DNA of 64,000 nt from Vreelandella halophila (GCF_019903425.1 NZ_JACHUZ010000011.1:208589-272588); one strand, 5' to 3'. Shown: positions 35,253 through 46,193, counted from the stretch's first letter. Program-made: numbers and translations. The notes: generated from the sequence alone by a model not told the origin.

Positions 35253-36845
35253 ATGTCTCTTGGGCGCTACTACCTCCGCGTCTACGGTGCCCTGATCCTT
35301 GTGGCGCTCGGCGTCACTCTGGTGGGTGCCGCACTGGTGGTGACCATCAACGGTGTGCGGGAGCAGGCATTTCTCGAACACCATCCCCGGCCGGTTCTGG
35401 ACTGGCTGGCCGAGCATCCCCGGGTGGTTGATCCCCTCAACGCCCGTACAGCGTCCTCCCGGCTGCGCCTGCTGCCCAGACAGGCGGTCTCCCTGAACGA
35501 TGTGGCGCGGGAGCGCCTTGAATACGGCCAGGTGCTGGCCCAGCGCCGGGGGGATGCGGTCTATTTCTACCGTCTGGCGCCGGATGCCGGGGTGCTGGAG
35601 CTGCGCACCGAGGATCCCTACCGGCATGTTTCGGAACTGGCAGCCAGGACGCTGGTTTATGTGGCTGAGCGCTCACGCGGCTCGGATCCCGCCGCGATGG
35701 GGGCCGCTCTGGGGATGCATGTAACCCCGCTGGAGAGTGCTGGGCAGCTGCCGGGGACGTCGTCACTGAACCGGATTGCCAACGGCGGCATTGTCTACCA
35801 TCAGCCCAGGCCCCGTGAGGCTGCTCACAGCTACGCCGCGCTGGGCGACGGGACCCTGGTCTCGATCGCCCATCCGCCGCCCTTCCATTACTGGTCCTGG
35901 CCGCTGGCACTGGTGCTGGCAGGGCTGGTGGCCGCGGTTCTGGGCGCGGTGGTCTACTACCTTCTGGCTGGCCTGCACCGGCGCCTGCGTGGCATCGAGG
36001 GGGCGGTATCGCGTATCGCCCGTGGAGAGCTGGATGCCCGCGTCAGTGAGGAGGGGGATTACCTGGGCGGGCGGCTTGCCGGCGCCTTCAACCGCATGGC
36101 GGATCATATCCAGCGGCTGGTCAGCGTCCAGAGTGAAATGATCCACGGCGTCTCCCATGAACTACGCACGCCGGTGGCCCGGATCCGTTTCGGGGTCCAG
36201 ATGATCGAGGACTGTGAGGACCCGGAGATGCTGCGCTCCCAGCTTGGTGCCATTGACGGGGATATCCAGGAACTGGATGAGCTGATTGATGAGATCCTGA
36301 CCTACGCCCGCCTGGAGCAGGGCGGGCCCATCATGGCGGTGCAGCGGCTCGATATCGCCGAGATCGTGGATCAGGTGGTCGAGGAACAGCAGAGTATCCG
36401 CCCGGAACTGCAAGTGGAGGCCGACATCCCGGAGGCGTCGCGGAGCCACGCGGAGGCGGATGCGGAACCCCGCTACATACACAGGGCCATACAGAACCTG
36501 GTGGGCAACGCCACCCGCTACGCCAGTGAGCGGGTTCTGGTGGCCTGCCATTTCGAGGACCAGACCATGCGCATTGACGTCCAGGATGACGGCAAGGGCA
36601 TTCCCGAGGAGGACTGGGACAAGGTGTTCACCGCCTTTGCCCGGCTGGACGACAGCCGCACGCGCAGCTCCGGGGGGTATGGCCTGGGCCTGTCGATTGT
36701 CCGGCGCATCCTTTACTGGCACGGTGGCCAGGCGTTTGTGGGGCGTTCGGATGCTCTGGGCGGGGCCTGTTTCACGCTGGTCTGGCCACGCCACCAGCCC
36801 CGGGATCAGCATGAGGGCAGCGCGCGAACGGAGGATCCGTCATGA
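35253..36845 (+). CDS. Sensor histidine kinase, RstB-like
   Basis: The 530-residue inner-membrane kinase has a helix at about 10-32, a periplasmic sensor of about 180 residues, and a second helix at about 212-238. A HAMP domain comes next, then the dimerisation box [15 protein letters not shown] with His302 as phosphorylated residue, and an ATPase domain with [22 protein letters not shown] and [12 protein letters not shown]. It is longer than E. coli RstB mainly in the periplasmic part, so the signal may differ. The stop overlaps the glycerol kinase start as ATGA. Confidence 0.9.
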   Translation: MSLGRYYLRVYGALILVALGVTLVGAALVVTINGVREQAFLEHHPRPVLDWLAEHPRVVDPLNARTASSRLRLLPRQAVSLNDVARERLEYGQVLAQRRGDAVYFYRLAPDAGVLELRTEDPYRHVSELAARTLVYVAERSRGSDPAAMGAALGMHVTPLESAGQLPGTSSLNRIANGGIVYHQPRPREAAHSYAALGDGTLVSIAHPPPFHYWSWPLALVLAGLVAAVLGAVVYYLLAGLHRRLRGIEGAVSRIARGELDARVSEEGDYLGGRLAGAFNRMADHIQRLVSVQSEMIHGVSHELRTPVARIRFGVQMIEDCEDPEMLRSQLGAIDGDIQELDELIDEILTYARLEQGGPIMAVQRLDIAEIVDQVVEEQQSIRPELQVEADIPEASRSHAEADAEPRYIHRAIQNLVGNATRYASERVLVACHFEDQTMRIDVQDDGKGIPEEDWDKVFTAFARLDDSRTRSSGGYGLGLSIVRRILYWHGGQAFVGRSDALGGACFTLVWPRHQPRDQHEGSARTEDPS

Positions 36846-38323
36846 CCCGAATACTCGCCATTGACCAGGGCACCACCAGCTCGCGGGCCATCCTGTTCGA
36901 TGAAGGCGGTCAGCCCCGCCAGATCGCCCAGCATGAGTTCCAGCAGTTCTACCCGGGGGATGGCTGGGTGGAGCACGATCCGCTGGAGATCTGGAACACC
37001 ACCCACAGGGCCTGCCTGGAAGTGCTGCAGCAGGAGGGTATTTCGGCCCGTGAGGTGGCCGGTATCGGCATCACCAACCAGCGCGAGACCACCATCGTCT
37101 GGGACCGGGCCACGGGCGAGCCCATCCATCGTGCCATTGTCTGGCAGGACCGCCGGACCACGCCCCAGTGCGAGACGCTCAAGCGCCAGGGCTGGGAGTC
37201 AACGCTGGTGGAGCGCACCGGTCTGCTGATGGATCCCTATTTCTCGGCCACCAAACTGAGCTGGATCCTGGATCACGTTGAGGGCGCGCGGACGCGGGCC
37301 GAACGCGGTGAACTGGCATTCGGTACCATCGACACCTGGGTTCTCTGGAATCTCACCAATGGCCGTGTGCACGCCACCGACGCCACCAATGCCTCGCGCA
37401 CGGCCCTGTTCAACATCCACGAGCAGCAGTGGGACGAGCACCTTCTGGAGCTTTTCCGGATCCCCGCCTCCTTATTGCCGGAGGTGCAGGACAGTGCCTC
37501 GGACTTCGGGCGCACGGATCCCTCGGTTCTGGGCGAGGCGGTCACCGTGGGCGGCATCGCCGGGGACCAGCAGGCCTCACTGTTCGGCCAGACCTGCTTT
37601 GAGCGCGGTATGGCCAAGAGTACCTACGGTACCGGCTGTTTCCTGATGCTCAACACCGGCAGCGAAGCCATCCGCTCCGAGAACCGGCTCCTGACCACCG
37701 TCGGCTACCGGCTGGAAGGGCAGACCACCTACGCCATGGAGGGCAGCATCTTTGTGGCCGGCGCGGCCATCCAGTGGCTGCGGGATGGCATCCGGCTGAT
37801 CCGGAGTGCGGATGAGTGCGAGGCCATGGCGGAGTCCGTGGGTGTGGAGAATCCGGTCTACCTGGTGCCCGCTTTCACCGGCCTGGGCGCCCCCTACTGG
37901 GATCCGCACGCCCGTGGCGCCATCCTGGGCCTGACCCGGGATACGGGCATCGAGGACATCGTTACTGCCGGTCTGCAGTCGGTGTGCTACCAGACCAAGG
38001 ACCTGGTCCGGGCCATCCAGAACGATGGCGCGCCGTTGGAGGAGCTGCGCGTGGACGGCGGCATGGTGGTGAACAACTGGTTGATGCAGTTCCTGGCCGA
38101 TATCCTCAACGTGGCCGTGGACAGGCCCGCGATCACCGAAACCACGGCCCTGGGCGCAGCCTGTCTGGCCGGGCTCCAGACCGGTGTGTACGACGGGCTG
38201 GACCGCATCCGCGAGCGCTGGCATGTGGACCGCCGGTTCGAACCGGCCATGGCCCCGGCGGTGCGTGAGCGCGCCTACCAGGGCTGGCTGGATGCGGTGG
38301 AGAAGGTGACGCGCTCGCGCTGA
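36842..38323 (+). CDS. glpK: Glycerol kinase
   Basis: GlpK phosphorylates glycerol to glycerol-3-phosphate with ATP. The 493-residue protein carries FGGY-kinase signatures: [20 protein letters not shown] at the N-terminus, [41 protein letters not shown] and the [21 protein letters not shown] loop near the C-terminus. It starts 4 nt inside the histidine kinase gene, an unusual neighbour for glpK. No glpF or glpD is seen in this window. It is convergent with argF with a 5-nt gap. Confidence 0.96.
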   Translation: MTRILAIDQGTTSSRAILFDEGGQPRQIAQHEFQQFYPGDGWVEHDPLEIWNTTHRACLEVLQQEGISAREVAGIGITNQRETTIVWDRATGEPIHRAIVWQDRRTTPQCETLKRQGWESTLVERTGLLMDPYFSATKLSWILDHVEGARTRAERGELAFGTIDTWVLWNLTNGRVHATDATNASRTALFNIHEQQWDEHLLELFRIPASLLPEVQDSASDFGRTDPSVLGEAVTVGGIAGDQQASLFGQTCFERGMAKSTYGTGCFLMLNTGSEAIRSENRLLTTVGYRLEGQTTYAMEGSIFVAGAAIQWLRDGIRLIRSADECEAMAESVGVENPVYLVPAFTGLGAPYWDPHARGAILGLTRDTGIEDIVTAGLQSVCYQTKDLVRAIQNDGAPLEELRVDGGMVVNNWLMQFLADILNVAVDRPAITETTALGAACLAGLQTGVYDGLDRIRERWHVDRRFEPAMAPAVRERAYQGWLDAVEKVTRSR

Positions 38324-38328
38324 GGGGC

Positions 38329-39249
<921 letters not shown>

Positions 39250-39276
39250 GCTGTTTTCCCTTGTTGGCAGGCAGCG

Positions 39277-40476
39277 TTACTGGCGCGGGCGGTCACGGTC
39301 ATCGGCGGCGTACAGCTTGATGATCCGGATGACCTGGTCCGCCAGGTAATCCGCTTCGTCGTCGGTCATGGTCAGTGGTGGCAGCAGCCGGATCACCCGT
39401 TCCCGGGTGATGTTGAGCAGGATGCCCTGGACCTTGGCCAGCAGCACCAGTTCCGAGCAGGGCTCGGTGAGCTCGATGCCCAGCATCAGGCCCTGGCCCC
39501 GGATGTCGTGTATGTATTCAGCCCCTTCCAGATGCTCCCGGAAACGGTCGAGCAGCCGTTGGCCAAGAACCCGAGCGCGGTCGGTGAGCGTATCCTGTTC
39601 AATGGCGTCCAGAACGGCCAAGGCGGCGGCACATCCCAGGGGGTTGCCGCCAAAGGTGGAACCGTGGCTGCCGGGCCCGAAGACCTGCGCGGCCTCGCCA
39701 CGGGCCAGGCAGGCCCCGATGGGGTAGCCATTGCCAAAGCCCTTGGCCAGGGTGACCACATCCGGCTCAACCCCGGCCTGCTGGCAGGCGAGGTAGGTGC
39801 CGGTGCGGGCGTTGCCGGTCTGGACTTCGTCCAGCATCAGCAGCCAGTTGTTGCGGTCGCAGATGGCGCGCAGCCCGGGCAGGTAATCCGGGTCCGGAAT
39901 GGCAACGCCGCCTTCGCCCTGGACGGGTTCGACCAGTATGGCGACTACGTCATGATTGGCCTCCGCGATGGCCTCGACCGCCGCCAGATCATCAAAGGGG
40001 GCACGCACGAAGCCGCTGACCAGTGGCTCGAAGCCGGCCTGGACGCGACGGTTGCCGGTTGCCGTCAGGGTGGCGAGGGTGCGCCCGTGAAAGGCGTTTT
40101 CCATCACAATGATGCTGGGATTGGTTACGCCACGCTGGTGGCCGTAATGGCGGGCCAGTTTGATGGCGGTCTCGTTGACCTCGGCGCCGGAGTTGGCGAA
40201 GAAAGCGCCATCCATGCCGGTCAGGTTGCAGACGCGGTGCGCCAGCTCCTGCTGGAGCTTGCAGTGGAACAGGTTTGAACAGTGGGTCAGGCGTTCCGCC
40301 TGCTGGCTGATGGCGCCGGCGACTCCGGGATGGCTGTGCCCAAGACCGCATACAGCGATCCCCGTGAAGGTGTCCAGGTAGCGCTGGCCCTCGGTATCGT
40401 AGAGCCACATCCCGCGACCGTGTTCAAAGACCACGGGCAGGCGACCATAGGTGTTGAGCAATGGCTGATTCGCCAT
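39277..40476 (-). CDS. argD: Acetylornithine aminotransferase
   Basis: ArgD is a class III PLP aminotransferase that converts N-acetylglutamate semialdehyde to N-acetylornithine; it can also serve lysine synthesis. The 399-residue protein shows the family features FTGIAVCGLGHSHP, FFANSGAEVNETAIKLARHYG, EPVQGEGG, LDEVQTGNARTGT and the PLP lysine in VVTLAKGFGNGYPIG. I use the Met at 40476, which has a GAGG site 9 nt upstream; a Met at 40491 lacks one. A terminator-like hairpin stands about 20 nt before this start. argF follows. Confidence 0.95.
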   Translation of the reverse strand: MANQPLLNTYGRLPVVFEHGRGMWLYDTEGQRYLDTFTGIAVCGLGHSHPGVAGAISQQAERLTHCSNLFHCKLQQELAHRVCNLTGMDGAFFANSGAEVNETAIKLARHYGHQRGVTNPSIIVMENAFHGRTLATLTATGNRRVQAGFEPLVSGFVRAPFDDLAAVEAIAEANHDVVAILVEPVQGEGGVAIPDPDYLPGLRAICDRNNWLLMLDEVQTGNARTGTYLACQQAGVEPDVVTLAKGFGNGYPIGACLARGEAAQVFGPGSHGSTFGGNPLGCAAALAVLDAIEQDTLTDRARVLGQRLLDRFREHLEGAEYIHDIRGQGLMLGIELTEPCSELVLLAKVQGILLNITRERVIRLLPPLTMTDDEADYLADQVIRIIKLYAADDRDRPRQ

Positions 40477-40497
40477 GGCAGAGGGCCTCATTGAAAC

Positions 40498-40523
40498 AAA
40501 AAAGGCAGCCTTAAAAGCTGCCT
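40498..40523 (-). terminator. Intrinsic terminator or attenuator in the argD leader
   Basis: On the minus strand, 7-bp arms AGGCAGC and GCTGCCT (40517-40523 and 40503-40509) flank a 7-base loop and are followed by six T residues (opposite A at 40498-40503). The start codon of argD is only 21 nt further on. No minus-strand gene ends just upstream; the nearest lies beyond grxD. Either it stops antisense read-through from the tonB-like gene or it attenuates argD. Confidence 0.65.
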
Positions 40524-40635
40524 CCGTCTGGAACCAATACTAGCGTTAAACTCGGGGACTGGCAAACCGCACACCGGCTGAACGCCCGCCGGCAGGGCGA
40601 AGCGAATAACCCAGTACAATGGTCAGGTATGGGTA

Positions 40636-40649
40636 TATTCTGTAGAATA
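40636..40649. promoter_or_regulatory. Palindrome in the argD/grxD divergent region
   Basis: TATTCT (40636-40641) and AGAATA (40644-40649) are perfect complements around GT. It lies 40 bp before grxD and within the common promoter region of divergent argD and grxD, overlapping a TATATT (40634-40639) that could be a -10 box for grxD. An ArgR-type operator is possible since these are also AT-rich inverted repeats, but the match to the E. coli ARG box is poor. Confidence 0.35.
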
Positions 40650-40688
40650 GGATCCGGTAACGATCAGCGTGTTCCAGCTGGAGGATCA

Positions 40689-41027
40689 ATGGACATCAAC
40701 GACACCATCAAGCAACAGCTCAGCGAAAACCCCATTCTGCTGTATATGAAGGGAACGCCCCAGGCGCCCCAGTGCGGGTTCTCGGCCAAGACGGTCCAGG
40801 CCCTGATGGCCTGCGGCCAGCGTTTCGCCTATGTGAACATTCTCGATAACGACGAGCTGCGCGAAGCGCTCAAGGTCTATTCCAACTGGCCAACCTATCC
40901 GCAGCTGTACGTCAACGGTGAGCTGGTCGGTGGCTGCGACATCATTCTGGAGATGCACGAAAGCGGTGAACTCCAGGAAGTGGTGGACGGCGCTGCCGAG
41001 GCAACCGAGGACAGCTCCGGCGGCTGA
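40689..41027 (+). CDS. grxD: Monothiol CGFS glutaredoxin
   Basis: GrxD-type glutaredoxins bind and deliver 2Fe-2S clusters. The 112-residue protein has the CGFS active site at residues 29-32 (APQCGFSAKTVQ), the PQLYVNGELVGGCDII block for glutathione binding and a short acidic C-terminal tail. The start at 40689 has a strong GGAGG site; the upstream open frame is not protein-like. It is convergent with the TonB-like gene (2-nt gap). Confidence 0.96.
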   Translation: MDINDTIKQQLSENPILLYMKGTPQAPQCGFSAKTVQALMACGQRFAYVNILDNDELREALKVYSNWPTYPQLYVNGELVGGCDIILEMHESGELQEVVDGAAEATEDSSGG

Positions 41028-41029
41028 GA

Positions 41030-41797
41030 TCACTCCGGTCGGGCCGGCTCGAAAATGAGCCGGACACTGAAGCGGCGGCGCCCCTCCGGGGGTTCCGGGA
41101 AGGGGGTTGCCGCCAGGGCGGCCTCCCGGGCAACCCCGTCAAGCTCCGGGATTCCCGAGGAGGTGCTCACCTGTGCCCGCCTCAGGGCGCCATTGACCAT
41201 CAGCCTCAGATTCAGCACCACCTCTTTGGGCCCTTCCAGTTCCGCCAGCAGCGGCGTGTACTCCACTTCCCGGGCAATCCGTTCCCACAGGGCGATTTCG
41301 TAGTCTGAGCGCTCACGCCTGTCGTTCTGGCTGAGCCGGGTGACTGGCGTATTCGTGTCGGTATCGGATTCAGGCGCATCCGTGCCGGCAGTGGTGGCCG
41401 GTGCCGTCCTGGGGGTGGACGTCCGGGGCTGACGGCTGGTCTCCGGGGGGAGGCGCTGTTCGCTGGTTTCTCCCTCTGATGCGGCTACCGGCTCTGCGGA
41501 CCTCTCCGTGTCACCCTGCGTATTGGCGTCCGCTCTGGGGGCGCTGGATTCCGCGGGCTCCCCTGGCCGGGCTTGCCGCTCCGTCTTCCGGGGCACAGGG
41601 TTGGAGTGCACTGGTGAGGGTTGGGGGCTGCTTCCGGAAGGCGCGATGCGGACGCTGACAGCCGGTGTGGGATTATCGGGAGTCGGCAGGGAAAGCCACG
41701 CATTGACCAGGGTGCCCAGGACCACATGGATAAAGAGGGCCACCGACAGCGCCAGTATAAGCGGGTAAGGGGTCTGTTGGTTCGGGGGCTCCGTCAT
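41030..41797 (-). CDS. TonB-family protein
   Basis: The 255-residue protein has one N-terminal membrane helix (LILALSVALFIHVVLGTLV, about 13-31). A long Pro/Ser/Thr/Glu-rich periplasmic linker follows (about 35-155), then a TonB C-terminal domain (VVLNLRLMVNGALRRAQVSTSSGIPELDGVAREAALAATPFPEPP). It would couple inner-membrane energy to an outer-membrane transporter or act as a stand-alone TonB-like protein. No exbB, exbD or receptor gene is adjacent. It lies 29 nt downstream of the DUF1631 gene. Confidence 0.82.
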   Translation of the reverse strand: MTEPPNQQTPYPLILALSVALFIHVVLGTLVNAWLSLPTPDNPTPAVSVRIAPSGSSPQPSPVHSNPVPRKTERQARPGEPAESSAPRADANTQGDTERSAEPVAASEGETSEQRLPPETSRQPRTSTPRTAPATTAGTDAPESDTDTNTPVTRLSQNDRRERSDYEIALWERIAREVEYTPLLAELEGPKEVVLNLRLMVNGALRRAQVSTSSGIPELDGVAREAALAATPFPEPPEGRRRFSVRLIFEPARPE

Positions 41798-41826
41798 GTA
41801 CTCCAGGGCCGTTGGCCGCCCGTGCT

Positions 41827-43977
41827 CTAGCCGGCCTTGCGGTTCAGGCCTCCGACAACGGCATGCAGTGCCCGGTCGATCAGTGCGCCCTGCTCGAGCA
41901 GGGCCATACGTCCGCGTCTGAGCTCGTGGGCCAGTTCAGAGCGGCTTTTCTCCGCCACCTTCAGGCCCATGCGGTTGACGAACACAAAGCTGTCGGCATC
42001 CTCAATAACTGCGGACAGCTTACAGCGGAAGTGGGTACCGTTGACAAGGTGAAACTCCACCCAGTCACCGATGCCGATGGTTTCCAGTGTCTCGTAGTGT
42101 TCTGCCATGGCGGCGTCCTCGACGGCCTGGCTCTTCTTGACTGCTGTCTGCACAAGCGGTTCCGGAGGCGGGCCATCCTCGGCCGCTTCCGCCAGGGCCT
42201 GCTGGCGAAAGGCCTGTGTGAGCTCGCGCTTGAGGCTGGTCATGGTCTCGTCCAGACGGCTGGCATTATAGGAGACCTCCTCCAGTCCGGCGCGGATGGT
42301 CTTGATCAGGGTGGGGACGAGGCGTACCCACTGCTCACGGCCATTGCTTTCCGGTTGCGGACGCAGGCACCACAGGAGGTCGTCAACAACTCTTACTGTG
42401 TGGGCCCAGCGGTGCTCGTTATCGTCCCGTAGATAGGCCAGGAACATGACCCGGCTCCAGCCCTGGGTCAGCAGCTGGTGCACGTTTTCCGGGACGTCGC
42501 GGCCATTCAGTCGTTCCCGCAGGACCTGGTCGACCGTCTCCTGTGCGCGACGGGACTTGATGCGGCCTCTTTCGGATTCCCGTGTGCGCTGCTCAACCAG
42601 GGTAGCCTTGCGGGTCTCGCGCTGTAGGAACTGTTCGAACTCGTCATAAAGCGACTCGAAGAGGGCGATATCGCCGTCGTATTCCGCCAGGATCCGCTGC
42701 ACCACCCGGTGGATCTCGTTGTACAGGCGGTCCCGGTTTTTCTCGCTGTGGTCGCTCCAGCCGATCCCGGCCCGCGCGAGGGCGTTGAGCAGCTTTCGCG
42801 CCGGGTGGGAGGGGTTGCTGAGAAAGGAGCGGTCACGCACCACCACCTTGAGCACCGGAATCTGGAGTCGGCTGATCAGTGCCTGGATCGGGGTCGACAG
42901 GTTGCGGTCGTCGAGTATGAACTCGAACAACAGAGCGACCAGGTTGATCAGGTCCTCGTCCATGGTCTCGAGCGCGGCCTGATTGCCCTGCGTCTCGGAC
43001 TGGCGGTCCAGTAGTTCGCCCACCAGGCCGCGCAGGTCGGGGCGGTCCGGGGCGCCTTGGGTCAGGTCACTTCGGGGCTGAGGGTGGGGGATTCTAGAAA
43101 GCAAATCGTACAATTCCCTTTTGGATACGATATGGAAGGAGTCTGAGGGCGCGTTGCCCATGGCGTCGGTACTGTAGCGGCGGTAACCGGACATCATCGA
43201 GCTGATGCTCGACAGGAATTCCCTGGCCTCGTCGCTGGCTTCCTGCTCCGAACGGTATCCGGGTTCCTGGCTGGCCCGGGTGTGGACCTCGTAGCGGAAA
43301 TCCGGGATCACGCCGGCCTGGATCAGGATGCGGTTGGCTTCATCGATCACGATGCCCAGGCTGGCGAGCAGGTGCCGGTCGAAGTGCTTGAGCAAAATAA
43401 GCCGTTCCCGGATCTGGATGTCCAGGTCGGAGCAGGCGTCCCGGAACGCGCCACACAGGTGTTCCGGAGCCAGCGGGTTCACCGGGTGGTCACTGTCATG
43501 ACCGGGGTATAGGGCTGTGAGGCGTGTCTGGAGCTGGAGCAGGGTGCCCTGGAAGCTGACCGTCGCCTTGGTGATCATGGCATTGATGGCAACCTGTTCC
43601 TCAAGGGCGTCATTGTCGACCAGTGACAGGCTGTCGGCATCGACGCTCTGTGGCTCGTCTCCGGTTTCCTCGGCATTGCTCCCGGGAGGTGCCCGGAACA
43701 GGTTGGCCAGTGCCTCGCGGAACTGCTTCTCTATGCCCTTACGCTTGATGCGGATCTCGCGCATGGTCTCGAAATAGCGATTCTGGTCGTTGTTGCTGCG
43801 TGCGCCGTTGGCGAGCTCGAACAGGGCATCATCAATGGCGTCGAAGGTGCCACACAGCAGCTCGCAAAGTCCGGGCATCACCGTATCGCGGACCTGGCGG
43901 ATCTCTTCGGGAAGGGAGCTGCCGTCACTACGACCCTGACCGGGCGGAACGGGATGAATGCCGGATTGTTCGTTCAT
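41827..43977 (-). CDS. DUF1631-family protein with C-terminal PilZ-like region
   Basis: The 716-residue protein is largely helical and without a signal or membrane segment. It matches the DUF1631 family, sometimes mislabelled as thymidine phosphorylase. Visible family stretches are VARILAEYDGDIALFESLYDEF-like HRVVQRILAEYDGDIALFES, AYLRDDNEHRWAHTVRVVDDLLW, and a C-terminal beta part WVEFHLVNGTHFRCKLSAV with FVNRMGLK that resembles PilZ. Its function is not known. The start at 43977 has GGGG-type pairing; a GTG 30 nt upstream is an alternative. Confidence 0.7.
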   Translation of the reverse strand: MNEQSGIHPVPPGQGRSDGSSLPEEIRQVRDTVMPGLCELLCGTFDAIDDALFELANGARSNNDQNRYFETMREIRIKRKGIEKQFREALANLFRAPPGSNAEETGDEPQSVDADSLSLVDNDALEEQVAINAMITKATVSFQGTLLQLQTRLTALYPGHDSDHPVNPLAPEHLCGAFRDACSDLDIQIRERLILLKHFDRHLLASLGIVIDEANRILIQAGVIPDFRYEVHTRASQEPGYRSEQEASDEAREFLSSISSMMSGYRRYSTDAMGNAPSDSFHIVSKRELYDLLSRIPHPQPRSDLTQGAPDRPDLRGLVGELLDRQSETQGNQAALETMDEDLINLVALLFEFILDDRNLSTPIQALISRLQIPVLKVVVRDRSFLSNPSHPARKLLNALARAGIGWSDHSEKNRDRLYNEIHRVVQRILAEYDGDIALFESLYDEFEQFLQRETRKATLVEQRTRESERGRIKSRRAQETVDQVLRERLNGRDVPENVHQLLTQGWSRVMFLAYLRDDNEHRWAHTVRVVDDLLWCLRPQPESNGREQWVRLVPTLIKTIRAGLEEVSYNASRLDETMTSLKRELTQAFRQQALAEAAEDGPPPEPLVQTAVKKSQAVEDAAMAEHYETLETIGIGDWVEFHLVNGTHFRCKLSAVIEDADSFVFVNRMGLKVAEKSRSELAHELRRGRMALLEQGALIDRALHAVVGGLNRKAG

Positions 43978-44027
43978 GGCGAGTCCCCACTGGCTCTCGT
44001 GGCTCACTGGGCGTGTGATGTATGCTC

Positions 44028-44063
44028 AGTGTACAAACACTAAACCGGAATAACAAAGTGTTA
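44028..44063. promoter_or_regulatory. Inverted repeats upstream of the DUF1631 gene
   Basis: AGTGT (44028-44032) and ACACT (44037-44041) flank ACAA, and TAACA (44051-44055) and TGTTA (44059-44063) flank AAG. The region separates the DUF1631 gene start from the CorC-like gene end and should hold the DUF1631 promoter (minus strand). The GTGTTAC/GTGTAC elements recall the repeats ahead of the RstA-like gene at 34402-34422. Short motifs like these can recur by chance. Confidence 0.25.
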
Positions 44064-45368
44064 CTTGTTCAAATTCTCATTTTCTGATTGAGGTTGACTT
44101 GTGGGAAGCTCGATCGGGTGGATGCGGACCGTACGGATGACGTTGTCCTTGATCTGGAGGGTTTCCAGCCGCATGCCGTGCAGTGCCAGGCAGAGGTTGC
44201 TTTCCGGGATGGATTCCAGATAGTCCGTGATCAGACCATTGAGGGTCTTGGGGCCGTCGGTGGGCAGGTCCAGGTTCAGTGCGCGGTTGAGGGTCCGGAT
44301 GGGGGTGGTGCCGTCGACAATGGTGGTGCCGTCACTCTGGGGCAGGATGTCCTGGCTGCTGCTGGAGGCGAAGTCCGTGGTGAACTCGCCCACAATCTCT
44401 TCGAGGATGTCCTCAAGGGTAGCGATACCGAGCACGTCACCGTATTCGTCCACCACGATGCCGATGCGGCGGCGTTCCTTCTGGAAATTGAACAGCTGGG
44501 TGTGCAGGGGGGTGCTCTCCGGGATGAAGTAGGGCTCCCGGCAGAGCTGCATCAGCATGGCCTTGTTGATCTCGTCAGTGTGCAGCAGCCGGCTGACGTT
44601 GCGCAGGTGAAGAATGCCCACGGTGTTGTTGATATCGCTGCGGTAGACCGGCAGGCGCGTGTGCTGGCTGCCGCGAACGAGTCTGAGAATCTCATCCATG
44701 GGGTCATCCAGGTCGATGCCCACAATCTCATTACGCGGAACCATGATGTCGTTCACCGTGACCTTTTCCAGGTCCAGAATGCTGAGCAGCATGTCCTGGT
44801 GGCGCCCCGGCAGCATGGAGCCGGATTCATTGACCAGTGTGCGCAGTTCCTCCCGGCTCAGGTGGTCGCTGCCCTGGTCACCTTCCAGTCGTACCCCCAT
44901 CAGGCGCAGCAGGTTGTTGGTGATCAGGTTGAGGATCCACACCACCGGGTAGAGCATTTTCAGCAGCGGGCCGAGTGCGTGCGAGGCGGGGAAGGCGATT
45001 TTCTCCGGGTACAGGGCCGCCAGCGTCTTGGGCGTTACTTCGGAGAAGATCAGGATGACGATGGTCAGGCCGATGGTGGCGATGACCACGCCCGCGTCGC
45101 CCCAGATGCGGACCGCGATCAGGGTGGCGATGGCCGAAGCCAGGATGTTGACGAAGTTGTTGCCGATCAGAATGACGCCGATCAGCTGGTCCGTGCGCGC
45201 CAGAAGCCGGTCCGCGCGAAGAGCGCCGCGATGGCCGGTCCGGCTCAGATGGCGCAGTCGGTACCGGTTGAGTGCCATCATTCCGGTTTCGGAGCTCGAG
45301 AAGAACGCCGAGAGAATGATCAGCAGGATCAGAATCGCGCTGAGCGTGGTTAGCGAGGCTTCGTTCAA
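44061..45368 (-). CDS. CorC/HlyC-type membrane protein with CBS domains (YfjD-like)
   Basis: The 435-residue protein has an N-terminal DUF21 domain of about four membrane segments (ILILLIILSAFFSSSETGMMALNRYRL). Two CBS domains follow (IMVPRNEIVGIDLDDPMDEIL, IGIVVDEYGDVLGIATLEDILEEIVGEF), then a C-terminal CorC_HlyC domain (DGTTPIRTLNRALNLDLPTDGPKTLNGLITDYLESIP). Members are linked to Mg2+/Co2+ efflux or toxin tolerance. It lies 30 nt downstream of ypjD; ypjD and this gene are commonly paired. Confidence 0.92.
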   Translation of the reverse strand: MNEASLTTLSAILILLIILSAFFSSSETGMMALNRYRLRHLSRTGHRGALRADRLLARTDQLIGVILIGNNFVNILASAIATLIAVRIWGDAGVVIATIGLTIVILIFSEVTPKTLAALYPEKIAFPASHALGPLLKMLYPVVWILNLITNNLLRLMGVRLEGDQGSDHLSREELRTLVNESGSMLPGRHQDMLLSILDLEKVTVNDIMVPRNEIVGIDLDDPMDEILRLVRGSQHTRLPVYRSDINNTVGILHLRNVSRLLHTDEINKAMLMQLCREPYFIPESTPLHTQLFNFQKERRRIGIVVDEYGDVLGIATLEDILEEIVGEFTTDFASSSSQDILPQSDGTTIVDGTTPIRTLNRALNLDLPTDGPKTLNGLITDYLESIPESNLCLALHGMRLETLQIKDNVIRTVRIHPIELPTSQPQSENENLNK

Positions 45369-45398
45369 GGCTGTGGGTCCATGTCCATACGGTGTTCG

Positions 45399-46193
45399 TC
45401 AGAGGATGACGTCAATGACCAGGCGGCTGCCGAAGTAGCCCAGGGCCAGGAGTATGCACCCGGCCAGGGTCCAGCGGCTGGCCACTGCGCCGCGCCAGCC
45501 CCGGATCTGGTGTCCGAGGATGAGCGCGGCGAATACCAGCCAGGCGAGCAGTGTGAACACGGTCTTGTGGGCCAGCTGCTGGCTGAAGAGATCCTGGACG
45601 AAGATGGCACCAGTGATGATCGCCAGGGTCAGGATGGCAACCCCGGTGTGAATCAGTCCGAACAGCAGGGCTTCCATGGTCTCCAGGGGCGGCAGGGCGC
45701 GCACCAGAAAGCCGTTGTGATGGGCCTTCAGGTGATGGTGCTGGAAGTAGAGCAGGACTGCCTGGATTGCGGCCAGTGCCAGCAGGCTGAACGCGGTGAT
45801 CGCCAGGCTGACGTGCAGCAGTACGCCCAGATTGGAGCCATCAATGATGCGGGGGCCGGTATAGAATGCCAGCTTGACCAGAATGCTCAGAAGGGCGATC
45901 GGGTAGGCGATCAGCAGCAGCGGCTGCATTGGGTAGCGCAGTGACAGGATCAGCACCAGCGCCGCCAGGAGCGCGGCTATGGCGGTGCCGGCAACCAGCA
46001 CGGAAAGGTTGACGCCACCCTCGAGAACCATGAAGCGCAGGGCGAAACTGAGGTGGGCGGCAACGGCCAGAACCCCGGTGAACTGGGCCAGCCAGCCGGC
46101 GCGCTGGTTGTCCGAACGGATCCGCAGTGCCTGCAGCAGTGTTCCCGCACCGTAGAGGATGACAGCGGTGAAGGCGATGATGGTCGTGCCCAT
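45399..46193 (-). CDS. YpjD-like CcsA-family inner membrane protein
   Basis: The 264-residue protein is a CcsA/CcmC-fold integral membrane protein with about eight helices. Features are LLHVSLAITAFSLLALAAIQAVLLYF and conserved His residues on helices (LKAHHNGFLV). E. coli YpjD lies beside ffh as here, diverging from it. The cytochrome c biogenesis role of CcsA is known; for YpjD the role is unclear. Confidence 0.88.
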   Translation of the reverse strand: MGTTIIAFTAVILYGAGTLLQALRIRSDNQRAGWLAQFTGVLAVAAHLSFALRFMVLEGGVNLSVLVAGTAIAALLAALVLILSLRYPMQPLLLIAYPIALLSILVKLAFYTGPRIIDGSNLGVLLHVSLAITAFSLLALAAIQAVLLYFQHHHLKAHHNGFLVRALPPLETMEALLFGLIHTGVAILTLAIITGAIFVQDLFSQQLAHKTVFTLLAWLVFAALILGHQIRGWRGAVASRWTLAGCILLALGYFGSRLVIDVIL

